In this document: piece after piece, positions 32,228 to 40,826 of the stretch
Position numbering within the stretch: the stretch's first letter is position 1
Layout: each line of letters opens with the position of its first letter
Assembly: GCA_003001795.1 (NCBI GenBank)
Contig: PVNI01000022.1
Location: forward strand, 1 to 64,000
Direction: 5' to 3'
DNA from: Actinomadura viridilutea
GTDB taxonomy: Bacteria; Actinomycetota; Actinomycetes; Streptosporangiales; Streptosporangiaceae
DNA length: 64,000 nt
The notes under the pieces: generated by a model
What the model was told of the DNA's origin: nothing
Seen by the model: the letters and a program-made list of their open reading frames with translations, nothing else
Databases searched by the model: none
Translations under genes and position numbers: made by a program

Positions 32228-32272
32228 GTCACCCTAGAAACAGCCGCCCGCCGCGTCAACAGCGCGCCGCGC

Positions 32273-32304
32273 GGGTTCCGGGCGCCGACGGGCGCCCGGA
32301 ACCC
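32273..32304 (-). terminator. Terminator after the HelD-type helicase gene
   Basis: A perfect 14-bp stem, GGGTTCCGGGCGCC (32273-32286) with its complement at 32291-32304, and the tetraloop GACG. It starts 20 bp beyond the helicase stop. Confidence 0.75.
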
Positions 32305-32323
32305 GGAGGAGACGCGGTGCCCG

Positions 32324-34459
32324 TCAGGCGGACGGGACGCCGCCCAGCTCGGCGGGCAGCGGTTCACGGTGGAGCACCGTCAGCGAGGTGACGGCGCGGG
32401 TCAGCGCCACGTACAGGCGGGCCAGGCCGCGCGGTTCGGCGGCCGCGATCCGGGCCGGCTCGGCGACGATCACGTGGTCGTACTCCAGGCCCTTGGCCAG
32501 GGTCGCCGGGACGACCAGCAGCCTGTGCGCCTGGTCGGCGTCGGGTCCGAGCAGCCCGTGCGGGACGCCCGCCGCGGCGAGCGCCCCGGCGAGGTCGGCG
32601 GCCATGCCGTCGGGCGCGATCAGCCCGACGGAGCCCTCGCGGTCGAGCGACCGGCGCGCCTGCGCGACGACGGCCTCGGCCAGATCGGGCGCCCGGCGCA
32701 CGGTCAGGGCGCCGGCTCCCGCGCGCAGGGAGCGCGGCGCGGCGAGGCCGGGCGCGATGTGCGGCAGCAGGCGGGCCGCGTAGTCCAGCACCGGGCCGGG
32801 GACGCGGAAGCCCAGCGTCAGCTCCGCCACCTGGCCGTCCCGGCCGAGGTGCCGCAGCACCTCCTCCCACGAGCTGGCCGACCAGGCGGTGGTGCCCTGC
32901 GCGAGGTCGCCCAGCACCGTCGCCGACCCGCCGGCGCAGCGGCGGCCGAGCGCGCGCAGCTGCATGGCCGACAGGTCCTGGGCCTCGTCCACCACGAGGT
33001 GGCCGAACGTCGGGGTCCGTTCGATGAGGTCGTTCAGCTCGTCCAGCAGGGCGCGGTCGGCGGCGGTCCACTTCGCCGACCGGTGCGACCGGTAGGGCTT
33101 GGCCCACAGGAGCGCGGCCTGCTCGTCCTCGCTCAGCAGCCCCTTGGCGGCGGCGCGCAGCAGGTCGGCGTCCGACAGCAGGCGGTGCAGCACCTGCTCG
33201 GCGGTGACCTTGGGCCACACCTGATCGACGAGCCGTTTGACGGGCCGCGAGCGGGCCACCTGGTCCTGGACGCGGTCGTCCGGCGCCTCGCCGCGCTGTT
33301 CCATGAGCACCAGGATGCGGTGCGCCAGGCGCTGGGCGAAGGCGGCGCGACCGTTGGCGTAACGCGCGGTCCCGCGCAGCGACGCGGCGATCTCGCGGAC
33401 CTCGTAGTCGGGCAGCCGGAACCGGCTGGCGCCGCGCGTGTAGACCAGGCCCTCCTCGGGTTTGCGCACCTGGCGCCACAGGGCCCTGCGCAGCACCTCG
33501 GCCATCCGCGCGTCGCCCTTGAGCGCGGCGACGTCGGCGGGCTCGTCGGCGGTGGGCGCGCCGAGCAGGTCGTCGACGGTGGCCTGCTCGACGTGGATCT
33601 CGCCGAGGGCCGGCAGCACCGCGGAGATGTAGGCCAGGAAGGCCCGGTTGGGCCCGACGATCAGCACGCCGGAGCGGCCCAGCCGCTTGCGGTGCGCGAA
33701 CAGCAGGTAGGCGGCGCGGTGCAGGCCGACGGCGGTCTTCCCGGTGCCGGGGGCGCCCTGCACGCACACGGTCGCGGGCAGGTCGGCGCGGACGATCTCG
33801 TCCTGGTCGGGCTGGATGGTCGCGACGATGTCGCGCATCGGGCCGGTGCGGGGACGCTCGATCTCCCGGGTGAGGATGGCCGACGGGCCGAGGGCGCGGC
33901 CGTCGAGCGGTTCGTCCTCGTAGGCGGTCAGCTCGCCGCCCTGGAAGCCGAACCGGCGGCGCCGCCGCCAGCCCATGGGGTCGGCGGGACCGGCGCGGTA
34001 GAACGCCCGCGCCACCGGGGCGCGCCAGTCGAGCACCAGCGGGCGGCCCTCGTCGCCGTCGTGGACATGGCGCCGTCCGACGTAGATGGTGGCGGGCAGG
34101 TCGTCGCCGCGTCCCTCGCACGCGTCCATGCGGCCGAAGAACAAGGGGGTGTCGGGCCGGTCGGCCAGCGCGGCGACCCGCTGGTCCAGCAGCGACTCCA
34201 GGTACTGCCGCGACACCCAGTCGGCGGCCACGTCGGCGGACAGCGAGCGCGCGTGCTCGCGCATGCGCCGCAGGGCCGCGCGGGCCTCGGACAGGTACGC
34301 CCGCTCGGCGGCGAGCACCTCCGCTTCGCCGCCGTCGCCGGCGCGGTCCTGTGCTCGGTCCTGTGCTCGGTCCTGTGCTCGGTCGTCTGCCAGGTCGGAT
34401 TGGTCGGCGTCTGCCTCCCCCGGCGATTCACGTGCTACGGCCGTCGGATCGGCGGGCAT
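32324..34459 (-). CDS. UvrD/HelD-type superfamily I helicase, probable RNA-polymerase recycling factor
   Basis: A 711-residue protein. Walker A is VQGAPGTGKTAVGLHRAAYLL near residue 232, and the DExx box is VVDEAQDLSAMQLRALGRR near 490. The N-terminal ~200 residues include the HelD-specific WVSRQYLESLLDQRVAAL and FFGRMD...YVGRRHV. HelD frees stalled RNA polymerase from DNA, and some actinomycete relatives (HelR) displace rifamycin. I do not see a rifamycin-associated element upstream. ATG 34459 has GGAGGAG 8 bp upstream. Residues about 27-40 are DRAQ repeats from a 12-bp array. Confidence 0.88.
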   Translation of the reverse strand: MPADPTAVARESPGEADADQSDLADDRAQDRAQDRAQDRAGDGGEAEVLAAERAYLSEARAALRRMREHARSLSADVAADWVSRQYLESLLDQRVAALADRPDTPLFFGRMDACEGRGDDLPATIYVGRRHVHDGDEGRPLVLDWRAPVARAFYRAGPADPMGWRRRRRFGFQGGELTAYEDEPLDGRALGPSAILTREIERPRTGPMRDIVATIQPDQDEIVRADLPATVCVQGAPGTGKTAVGLHRAAYLLFAHRKRLGRSGVLIVGPNRAFLAYISAVLPALGEIHVEQATVDDLLGAPTADEPADVAALKGDARMAEVLRRALWRQVRKPEEGLVYTRGASRFRLPDYEVREIAASLRGTARYANGRAAFAQRLAHRILVLMEQRGEAPDDRVQDQVARSRPVKRLVDQVWPKVTAEQVLHRLLSDADLLRAAAKGLLSEDEQAALLWAKPYRSHRSAKWTAADRALLDELNDLIERTPTFGHLVVDEAQDLSAMQLRALGRRCAGGSATVLGDLAQGTTAWSASSWEEVLRHLGRDGQVAELTLGFRVPGPVLDYAARLLPHIAPGLAAPRSLRAGAGALTVRRAPDLAEAVVAQARRSLDREGSVGLIAPDGMAADLAGALAAAGVPHGLLGPDADQAHRLLVVPATLAKGLEYDHVIVAEPARIAAAEPRGLARLYVALTRAVTSLTVLHREPLPAELGGVPSA
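34345..34392. repeat. 12-bp tandem repeat in the helicase N-terminus
   Basis: Three exact copies of GGTCCTGTGCTC (34345-34380) plus a diverged fourth. On the coding strand they give the four-residue repeat DRAQ three times in a charged, probably disordered N-terminus. Confidence 0.85.
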
Positions 34460-34634
34460 GGCTGAACTCCTCCGCGTGCGGTGGTGGATCTGGTGACGGC
34501 TGACGTCGAGCGCCGGACGATGCCGGGCGCCGGATCAGGTGCCGGGCGACGTCAGGGCGAAGTCGCTCAGCCTACCGGTTCCGTGATCACTTGTCCGGAC
34601 GTCGCGGAGGGGCCGTCCGGATGCGGTCGCGCGC

Positions 34635-34666
34635 GCCGCCCCGCGTCCGGTGGGACGCGGGGCGGC
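34635..34666 (-). terminator. Terminator after the M28 peptidase gene
   Basis: A perfect 14-bp stem GCCGCCCCGCGTCC / GGACGCGGGGCGGC with the loop GGTG, 28 bp beyond the peptidase stop. Confidence 0.75.
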
Positions 34667-34694
34667 GGGACCGCGCGTTCGGCGGCGGGGCCGC

Positions 34695-36053
34695 TCAGCG
34701 GTGGCGGGCCACGTCGTAGGCGGCGCAGCCGATGAGTTCCAGGGACACCTGCATGCGCTGCAGGCTGATGTTGCCCGCGACGGTGTCCTCGGGGGTGTGG
34801 TAGAGGGGCTCGAGCCGGCTCGGCGCCTCGTCGCCGCGCCAGCTGAAGTTGCCGGCGTCGATGCCGCGTTCGTGGAACGCCTCGTGGTCGCTGGAGCCGC
34901 GGGCGGTCGGCCCCTTGGTCTGCCCGACGTAGCCGAGCCGCTCGGCGGCCGCGGCCACCGCGGCGGTGGTGGTGTTGTCCGCGCCGTCCACCGACAGCAG
35001 CCAGTACGTGCCCGCGGGCGGGTGGCTGGTGGCGACCATGTCGTTCTGGAAGCAGCCGGTGATCCTGGCGGCCTCCGCGTCGTCCAGCCGGCTGACGTAG
35101 TAGCGGGAACCGACCAGGCCGATCTCCTCGGCCCCCCACAGGCAGACGCGGATGTCCTGCTGGGTGGGCAGGCGGCGCAGCACGCGGGCCAGCTCCAGGC
35201 ACAACGCGGTGCCGCTGCCGTCGTCGTTGCCGCCGGGCGAGCCGGGCACGCTGTCGTAGTGGGCGCTGACGATGACCGCCTTGCCCTGCGGGTTGGGGAA
35301 CGTGGCCTTGCGTTCGGCGAGCACGTTGTAGGAGGTCAGGCCGGTGTGGCCGGTGACCTCCAGGGACAGGGTGCGGACCCCGCCGCGGATGCGCGCGCCG
35401 TGGTACTCGGCGATGCCCAGCACGGGGACGGCGACCGGTTCGGCCAGGTTCGGGAAGAAGGTCGCCGCCTTGCGCTCGGGGTAGGTCGTCGAGCGCACGT
35501 TCGCGATGAGGACGGCGGCGGCGCCCTGGGCGGCGGCGGCCTTGGCCTGGGCGAGCTCCTGGCCGGGGACCCGGGTGAACAGCGCGATCTTGCCGGTGAG
35601 GTCGGCGGCGAAGGAGGTGGCGGCGCCGAGGTCGACGACGTCGCCCCGTACGCGGCCGACGGCGCCGTTCGCCGCGGCGGCGCTCTGCCAGTGCTCGCGG
35701 CCCGCGCGCAGCTCGGCGAGCTTCTTGTCGGGAACGCCGAACGGCTGCAGCGTCACCTTGTAGCCGAGGCCCCGCAGCACACCGGCGATGTACTCGGCGG
35801 CGGCGTGCTCCCGCCAGGTTCCGCACACCCGCCAGCCGATCTGGTCGCTGAGCACCTTGAGGTGCTGGAGGGCGCGGCGGGCGTCGACCCGGGCGACCAC
35901 CGCCTTGTCGCCGACGGTCAGGGACGGGGGGCGGACCGCGCCGGGGCGCCGCCGGGTCGCGGCGGCCGCGGTGCCGGGCAGGAGTCCGACGGTGGCGAAG
36001 CCCGCGGCGGCTGCCGCTCCGGCCAGCAGGTCGCGGCGTTTGACCTGGGGCAT
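34695..36053 (-). CDS. Secreted M28 family zinc aminopeptidase with PA domain
   Basis: A 452-residue exported peptidase. The N-terminus KRRDLLAGAAAAAGFATVG is a Tat-type signal ending near AAAA. A PA-like insert (AADLTGKIALFTRVPGQ...) precedes the M28 domain. The two-zinc site is visible as VSAHYDSVPG, GGNDDGSGTAL, LWGAEEIGLVG, FQNDMVA and PLYHTPEDT. It probably removes N-terminal residues from peptides outside the cell, like the Streptomyces aminopeptidases. No prodomain is obvious. Confidence 0.9.
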   Translation of the reverse strand: MPQVKRRDLLAGAAAAAGFATVGLLPGTAAAATRRRPGAVRPPSLTVGDKAVVARVDARRALQHLKVLSDQIGWRVCGTWREHAAAEYIAGVLRGLGYKVTLQPFGVPDKKLAELRAGREHWQSAAAANGAVGRVRGDVVDLGAATSFAADLTGKIALFTRVPGQELAQAKAAAAQGAAAVLIANVRSTTYPERKAATFFPNLAEPVAVPVLGIAEYHGARIRGGVRTLSLEVTGHTGLTSYNVLAERKATFPNPQGKAVIVSAHYDSVPGSPGGNDDGSGTALCLELARVLRRLPTQQDIRVCLWGAEEIGLVGSRYYVSRLDDAEAARITGCFQNDMVATSHPPAGTYWLLSVDGADNTTTAAVAAAAERLGYVGQTKGPTARGSSDHEAFHERGIDAGNFSWRGDEAPSRLEPLYHTPEDTVAGNISLQRMQVSLELIGCAAYDVARHR

Positions 36054-36282
36054 GGCGTCTCCTCGGGGTTCGATGGCAGGCCGCGCGTCGGCGGCCCCGG
36101 GCCGCGGCGCGGCCCGGACGGCCGGCGGTCGGCCTGCGCGGACTCAGGGGCGCCCTGTTTCGCGGCGAAGCTATGCAACCCGGTTTGCGCGATCAATGTC
36201 GCGTCTCGTTCCGCAACCGAAACGTGATCAAGATCTCCGCCTTGATCGCCTTGGGGCCGGCTCAGTATCGTGGCGACGCGTT

Positions 36283-36298
36283 AGTGATCCACGTCACA
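36283..36298. promoter_or_regulatory. CRP-like binding site upstream of the ABC ATPase-like gene
   Basis: AGTGATCCACGTCACA matches TGTGA-N6-TCACA at 9 of 10 specific positions. It ends 17 bp before the GTG start, so a bound CRP-type protein could repress or act near the transcript start. Confidence 0.5.
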
Positions 36299-36315
36299 TC
36301 GAGAGGCGGCGGATC

Positions 36316-37095
36316 GTGCGGGACGGCGAGACCGGGCTGCGCGTGTGCGGCGTCACCGTGCGGCGGCGCGGGGTGACCGTGCTCGACGGCGCGGAGCTGA
36401 CGGCGCCGCCCGCCACGGTCACCGGGCTGGTCGCGCGGGAGGCGGACGCCGCCACCGTCCTCGCCGACGTGATCTGCGGCCTGGTCCGGCCCGCCCGCGG
36501 CGGCGTCCGGCTGGACGGGGCCGACCTGACCCGCGCCGCCCCGCATGAGCGGACCCGCCGGGGCGTCGCGCGCACCTTCCGCCGCCCCGCGCTGTTCGGC
36601 GGGCTCACCGTATGGGAGAACGTGCTGGTCGCGGCGGAGACGCACGCGCTGACCCGCGAGATGCCCGGGCGGACGCGGCGGGACCGGCGCAGGCGCCGGC
36701 GGGAGGCGCGGCGGAAGGCCGGGCGGGTCGCCGACGCGCTGCTGGAGCGCGTCGGCATCGCCGCGTACGCGCGGCTGCGCGCGGGGCGCGTGCCGCCCGA
36801 CGTGGCGCGGCTGGCCGAGCTGGCGCGGGCGCTGGCGACCGGTCCGCGCCTGCTGGTGCTCGACGAGCCCTCCGCGGGCCTGCCGGTCCCCCGGTCCCGC
36901 GCGCTGGAGGTGCTGCTGCGCGACCTCGCCGCCGAGGGCCCCGCGGTCCTGCTGATCGAACGCGACCTGGAGCCGATGATCGGCGTCTGCGACGTCCTCC
37001 ACCTGATGAGCGGCGGCCGCGTGGTGACGTCGGGTTCGCCGTTCGAGGTGTGGCAGGCCTGCCGCAGGCGTCCGGCGACGGCGGTCGGCCGCTGA
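36316..37095 (+). CDS. LivG-like ABC ATP-binding protein with degenerate Walker A
   Basis: A 259-residue protein homologous to ATPases of branched-chain amino acid importers (LivG). It keeps RTFRRPALFGGLTVWENVLVA, the Walker B LLVLDEPSAGLP and the H-loop region. But the Walker A loop, normally GPNGAGKTT, reads VAREADAATVLADV, lacking the lysine and glycines. The signature motif (LxGGQQ/LPYGQQ) is replaced by VPPDVARLAELARAL. It should not bind or hydrolyse ATP. No permease or binding protein adjoins it. The GTG start has GAGAGGCGG upstream. The frame is intact for 260 codons, so it is maintained or only recently inactive. Confidence 0.75.
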   Translation: MRDGETGLRVCGVTVRRRGVTVLDGAELTAPPATVTGLVAREADAATVLADVICGLVRPARGGVRLDGADLTRAAPHERTRRGVARTFRRPALFGGLTVWENVLVAAETHALTREMPGRTRRDRRRRRREARRKAGRVADALLERVGIAAYARLRAGRVPPDVARLAELARALATGPRLLVLDEPSAGLPVPRSRALEVLLRDLAAEGPAVLLIERDLEPMIGVCDVLHLMSGGRVVTSGSPFEVWQACRRRPATAVGR

Positions 37096-37125
37096 CCCCG
37101 CCTCACCGGGTCTCGCCGGGAGGCC

Positions 37126-37151
37126 GCGGATCTGAGGTGCGGATCTGAGGT
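37126..37151. repeat. 13-bp direct repeat, two copies
   Basis: GCGGATCTGAGGT occurs twice back to back in the 200-bp region between the ABC-like gene and the TetR gene. It could be a double half-site or a simple duplication. Confidence 0.6.
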
Positions 37152-37292
37152 GAGGAGCCGTGCGCCCCTGGGTATGCCCCCTCGAGCTCCGGGCGTCGGG
37201 GGCAGGCGCGGCGGTCCGGCGATAATGGCGCCACACATATGGCCGCGCCCCTCCGGGCCCGCGCCACGAGCCGATCCGAAAGCGAGACGCGC

Positions 37293-37913
37293 ATGACGAC
37301 CGAGCGGCGCCCCGTCCGCGAGGCCCTGCTCGACGCGGCGGCCGAGATCCTCACCCGGGACGGCTACCGCGGGCTGCGGATGCGGGACGTGGCGGAGGCC
37401 GCCGGGGTGAGCCGCCAGACGGTCTACAACGAGTTCGGCGACAAGTGGGGGCTCGTCCAGGCGGTCGTCGTCCGCCTCAACGACCGCTACCTGGACGGCA
37501 TCGACCGGGTGCTGTCCGAGCACGACGACCTGTACTCGGCGGTGGCGGCCGCCGTCGTCTACACGATCGAGACCGCCGCCGACGACCCGATCCACAAGAC
37601 CGTGCTCACCGGCGCGGGCGGCGACGAGCTGCTCCCGCTGCTGACCACGCAGGCCGAACCGCTGCTGTTCACCGCCCGCGCCCGCCTCGTCGAGCACGCC
37701 GGCGCCCAGTGGCCCGACCTGGACCGGCGCGCGCTCGCCGAGATGGCCGACACCGCCGTGCGGCTGACGATGAGCCACATGATGCTGCCGGACCAGCCGC
37801 CCGAGCGGGTCGGCCACCTGATCGCCCGCATCGTCACGCGCTACCTGGCCGCCGCCGACCGGCCGGACCGGCCCGACGCGTCCTCCGGCCCCGCCGCCGA
37901 CGCCGATTCTTGA
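37293..37913 (+). CDS. TetR family regulator
   Basis: A 206-residue TetR regulator. The DNA-binding helix-turn-helix is MRDVAEAAGVSRQTVYNEFGDK, followed by an all-helical ligand domain. The start is placed at ATG 37293; an in-frame ATG at 37239 is possible, and GATAAT at 37221-37226 could be its -10 element. It is followed 82 bp later by an SRPBCC protein gene on the same strand, a possible target. Confidence 0.83.
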   Translation: MTTERRPVREALLDAAAEILTRDGYRGLRMRDVAEAAGVSRQTVYNEFGDKWGLVQAVVVRLNDRYLDGIDRVLSEHDDLYSAVAAAVVYTIETAADDPIHKTVLTGAGGDELLPLLTTQAEPLLFTARARLVEHAGAQWPDLDRRALAEMADTAVRLTMSHMMLPDQPPERVGHLIARIVTRYLAAADRPDRPDASSGPAADADS

Positions 37914-37995
37914 TCCTCCCCTGTTGCCTTGATCACATCGGCGGCGCAGCATGGGTGGCGACCGGTCCCGCCCCCGACCGCCGAGGAGAACCGCG

Positions 37996-38433
37996 ATGGC
38001 CGCCAAGGCGTACGCCAGCACCGTGCTCAACGCTCCCGCCGACCAGGTGTGGGCGTTCCTGCGCGACTTCGGCAACCTCGCCGAATGGATGCCGGGAGTG
38101 GACACCGGCGTCATCGAAGACGGCGGCCCCAGCGACCGGGTCGGGTGCGTGCGGCGCCTGATCGGCCCGGGCGACACGGTGTTCCGCGAGCGGCTGTGCG
38201 GCCTGGACGACTCCGACCGGTCCTACTGGTACGAGATCCTGGAGTCCCCGCTGCCCATCCGCGACGGGCGCGGCCGCATCCGGGTCGCGCCGGTCACCGA
38301 CACCGGGCGGTCGTTCGTCGAGTGGCGCGGCGAGTTCTCGGCGGACGCGGCCGACGAGGAGGCCATGCGCAAGACGCTGTCCGACGCCATCTACGCGACG
38401 GGCCTGGGGGCGCTCCGCAAACGCTTCTCCTGA
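37996..38433 (+). CDS. SRPBCC (START/Bet v1-like) family protein
   Basis: A 145-residue single-domain protein with the polyketide cyclase/CoxG-like fold: AKAYASTVLNAPADQVWAFL at the start, the NLAEWMPGV loop, and the final long helix (AMRKTLSDAIYATGLGAL). It binds a hydrophobic ligand in its cavity. GAGGAG precedes the ATG. Substrate is unknown; the TetR neighbour may sense the same compound. Confidence 0.8.
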   Translation: MAAKAYASTVLNAPADQVWAFLRDFGNLAEWMPGVDTGVIEDGGPSDRVGCVRRLIGPGDTVFRERLCGLDDSDRSYWYEILESPLPIRDGRGRIRVAPVTDTGRSFVEWRGEFSADAADEEAMRKTLSDAIYATGLGALRKRFS

Positions 38434-38457
38434 CGCGCGCCGCCTCCGGCGCCCGCG

Positions 38458-39402
38458 TCACACGGCGACCGCGGCGAAGGCGGCCCGCAGCCGGCCGACC
38501 GCGAACCGCATGGCGTCGACGGCGGCGTCGAACAGGTCCGGCAGCAGGAAGAACGAGTGCACCACGCCCTCGTACCGGCGCGCCTCGACGGGCACTCCCG
38601 CCTCCGCCAGGCGCCGCGCGTACGCCTCCCCCTCGTCGCGCAGCACGTCCAGCTCGGCGGTGATCACGGTGGCCGGGGCGAGGCCGGACAGGTCGGGCGC
38701 GCGCAGCGGAGCCAGCAGCGGGTCGGCGGGGTCGGCGTCGCCCCGGTACATGCGCAGGCATTCGGCCATGCCGGCGGCGTCCAGCCCGTACCCGGTGCCG
38801 TAGGCCGCGTAGCTCGGGGTGTCCATGGCGGTGTCGGTGACCGGGTACACCAGCAGCTGGTGCGCCAGGGGGAGGCCGTGGTCGCGGGCCAGCAGCGCGA
38901 CGGCGGCCGCCAGATTGCCGCCGGCGCTGTCGCCGGCGACCGCGACGGCTCCGGGCCGGGCGCCGAACCGGTAGGGGTCGCGCCCGACGGCGGAGGCGAC
39001 CGCCCACGCGTCGCGGACCGCGGCCGGGAACGGATGTTCGGGGGCCAGGCGGTAGTCCACGCTGATGACAAGACAGCCGACGTCGGCGGCCAGGTCGCGG
39101 CACAGGGCGTCCACGCTGTCGAGCCCGCCGAGCACCCACCCGCCGCCGTGCAGGTACACCAGGGCGGGCAGCGGCGCCCCGCCGGGCGGTTCGGGCCGGT
39201 ACAGCCGTACGGGGACGGGACCGTCGTCGCCGGGCACGGCGAGGTCGGCGACGTGCGGCAGGTCGCGGCGGCGCCCCGGCAGCGCCCGCAGCGCCGCGTC
39301 CAGGCTCCGGCGCGTCTCCGGCAGGGACGGCTGCGGCCCGTCCAGCGCGGACCAGGAGGCGAGCATCTCCAGATAGCGCGCGGTCTGCGGATGCACGGTC
39401 AT
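38458..39402 (-). CDS. Alpha/beta hydrolase, hormone-sensitive-lipase family esterase
   Basis: A 314-residue esterase. The oxyanion motif is YLHGGGWVLGG, the nucleophile elbow is AGDSAGGN, and the rest of the triad is in DVLRDEG and GVVHSFFLLP. It hydrolyses small ester substrates in the cytoplasm; there is no signal peptide. ATG 39402 has GGAGG 7 bp upstream. It is convergent with the SRPBCC gene. Confidence 0.9.
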   Translation of the reverse strand: MTVHPQTARYLEMLASWSALDGPQPSLPETRRSLDAALRALPGRRRDLPHVADLAVPGDDGPVPVRLYRPEPPGGAPLPALVYLHGGGWVLGGLDSVDALCRDLAADVGCLVISVDYRLAPEHPFPAAVRDAWAVASAVGRDPYRFGARPGAVAVAGDSAGGNLAAAVALLARDHGLPLAHQLLVYPVTDTAMDTPSYAAYGTGYGLDAAGMAECLRMYRGDADPADPLLAPLRAPDLSGLAPATVITAELDVLRDEGEAYARRLAEAGVPVEARRYEGVVHSFFLLPDLFDAAVDAMRFAVGRLRAAFAAVAV

Positions 39403-39480
39403 GGGGCGACCTCCGGTTGCTCGCATGGCGCGGCGCGGCGCCGCCGAGGGGACACCGGGGACCTACCCGCGGCCGCCGCG

Positions 39481-39540
39481 ACGAAGATGTCGACGAAGAT
39501 GTCGATGAAGATGTCGACGCACATGTCGACGCAGATGTCA
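39481..39540. repeat. 12-bp tandem repeat, five units, intergenic
   Basis: Five 12-mers fill exactly 60 bp: ACGAAGATGTCG twice, ATGAAGATGTCG, ACGCACATGTCG and ACGCAGATGTCA. The array lies in the 199-bp gap between the esterase start and the PuuD-like gene stop. It shares the TCGACG core with the array at 13351. Confidence 0.85.
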
Positions 39541-39601
39541 CGAAGGGCACGGGGGCGCCGTGCGCACGGCCCGACGCGGCCGGACGCGCGCCCGCGGCCG
39601 C

Positions 39602-40354
39602 TCAGCGGCCCCACGCCTCCGCGACCAGCGCCTCGAACAGCCGCCGGTCCTCGCCCTCCTCGGGATGCCACTGCACTCCCAGGCCGAAACGGTGGCCCTG
39701 CAGTTCGACGGCCTCCACCACCTGGTCCTCGGCCCACGCCACCGCGGCCAGGCCCTTGCCGAGGCGGGCCACGGCCTGGTGGTGCCGGGTGGCCACCTGC
39801 GCCGTCTCGCCGAGGATCTTGCCCAGCGTGCTGGTCGGGTCGATCTGCACCGGGTGCCCGCCGTACATTCCGCCGGGCGGGGCGTGCCCGGCGTGCCCCA
39901 CCGCCTCGGGCAGATGCTGCACGAGCGCGCCGCCGCGCGCCACGTTCAGCGCCTGCATCCCGCGGCCGATCGCCAGGAACGGCAGGTCGGCGTCGATGAC
40001 CGCGCGCAGCAGCGCCAGCTCGAACCGGTCGCGCTGCGGCTGGGGCGGCCCCGTCTCGTAGTGGCGCCCCATCCCGTACAGCTGCGGATCCAGGTCGCCT
40101 CCCCCGGAGAACACGACTCCGCCCAGCGCTCCGATCAGGGCGTCGAGGCCGCGCAGCCCGGCCGTCGGCGGCAGCATGACCGGCACGCCCCCGGCGCGTT
40201 CGACGGACCGCACGTACGGCACGGGCAGCAGCGCGGCCTCCCGCACCCACTCGCCCCAGCGGGCCGGTTCCATATGGGTCGTCACGCCGATGAGCGGCGG
40301 GGCGCCGACGGCGGCCCCTCGGGCCCGCGGAACCCCCCGGATCGCCTCTCGCAT
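39602..40354 (-). CDS. PuuD-like class I glutamine amidotransferase without catalytic cysteine
   Basis: A 250-residue protein of the gamma-glutamyl-GABA hydrolase family. FSGGGDLDPQLYG, HHQAV and GVQWHPEE (the His and Glu of the triad) are present. The nucleophile position, normally GICRG, reads LAIGRGMQ: codon GGC at 39965-39967. So hydrolysis by the usual thioester route is impossible. It may be a binding or regulatory homologue, or belong to a subgroup with another mechanism. The reading frame is intact. It stands alone between the esterase and the flavohemoglobin. Confidence 0.8.
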   Translation of the reverse strand: MREAIRGVPRARGAAVGAPPLIGVTTHMEPARWGEWVREAALLPVPYVRSVERAGGVPVMLPPTAGLRGLDALIGALGGVVFSGGGDLDPQLYGMGRHYETGPPQPQRDRFELALLRAVIDADLPFLAIGRGMQALNVARGGALVQHLPEAVGHAGHAPPGGMYGGHPVQIDPTSTLGKILGETAQVATRHHQAVARLGKGLAAVAWAEDQVVEAVELQGHRFGLGVQWHPEEGEDRRLFEALVAEAWGR

Positions 40355-40826
40355 GCCTTCCCCCTCGATGAGCGCCGGCCCCCGACGATCTCCACGCCCC
40401 CGCCCCGCCGGCCGACCGGGCGGACCGGCCGAACCAGGAGAACCAGCCTGGCCAATTTCGAAATCTACCCTCGGGGTTGAAGTTTATCCACCATCCGGTA
40501 AAACGCGTTGCGAGCCACGCGCGCGCCCGCCCGGATCACCACTGCGCACGTTCCATCCTGAATCGCCCGAAATAATGCGAACAAATGATCGCCGAACCGG
40601 CCGCCCGACATACCGAAGGGTATTCTTCTCCCGCCCTCCGCTGCGACGACGCCAGAGAATATCCGTCCCGGCGCCCTCGGCGCGGCGCTCGCGATACCGT
40701 CGAAGCCGGTTGATAACGAGCGCATATCAGTGCGAGAATCTCACGAGTTCGGACGTGGGGGCGTCCGGCAGGACCCGGCGGGCCGAGGGCCCCGCCGAGA
40801 AAAAGCCCTGGGGGGCGATCTGGCAA
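40355..40826. other. Gene-free, AT-richer 472-bp region upstream of the flavohemoglobin gene
   Basis: No convincing gene. Base composition between about 40440 and 40790 is clearly less GC-rich than the flanks. An inverted repeat TGATA-N9-TATCA lies at 40711-40729, about 100 bp before the flavohemoglobin start, and could be an operator. An 86-codon minus-strand ORF here has codon use unlike the neighbours and is not called. Confidence 0.5.

Noticed and set aside
34460-34560. Rifamycin-associated element upstream of the HelD-type helicase gene
   Set aside because: I looked for the paired GGGGCTTGC/GCAAGCCCC-like repeat and did not find it, so rifamycin induction is not claimed.
39481-39540. 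CRISPR array
   Set aside because: The 12-bp units are contiguous with no spacers; this is a minisatellite.
40465-40725. 86-codon minus-strand ORF in the AT-richer region before the flavohemoglobin gene
   Set aside because: Codon use (TTA, ATA, AGA) is unlike the neighbours, there is no ribosome site or recognisable motif, and the region looks regulatory.
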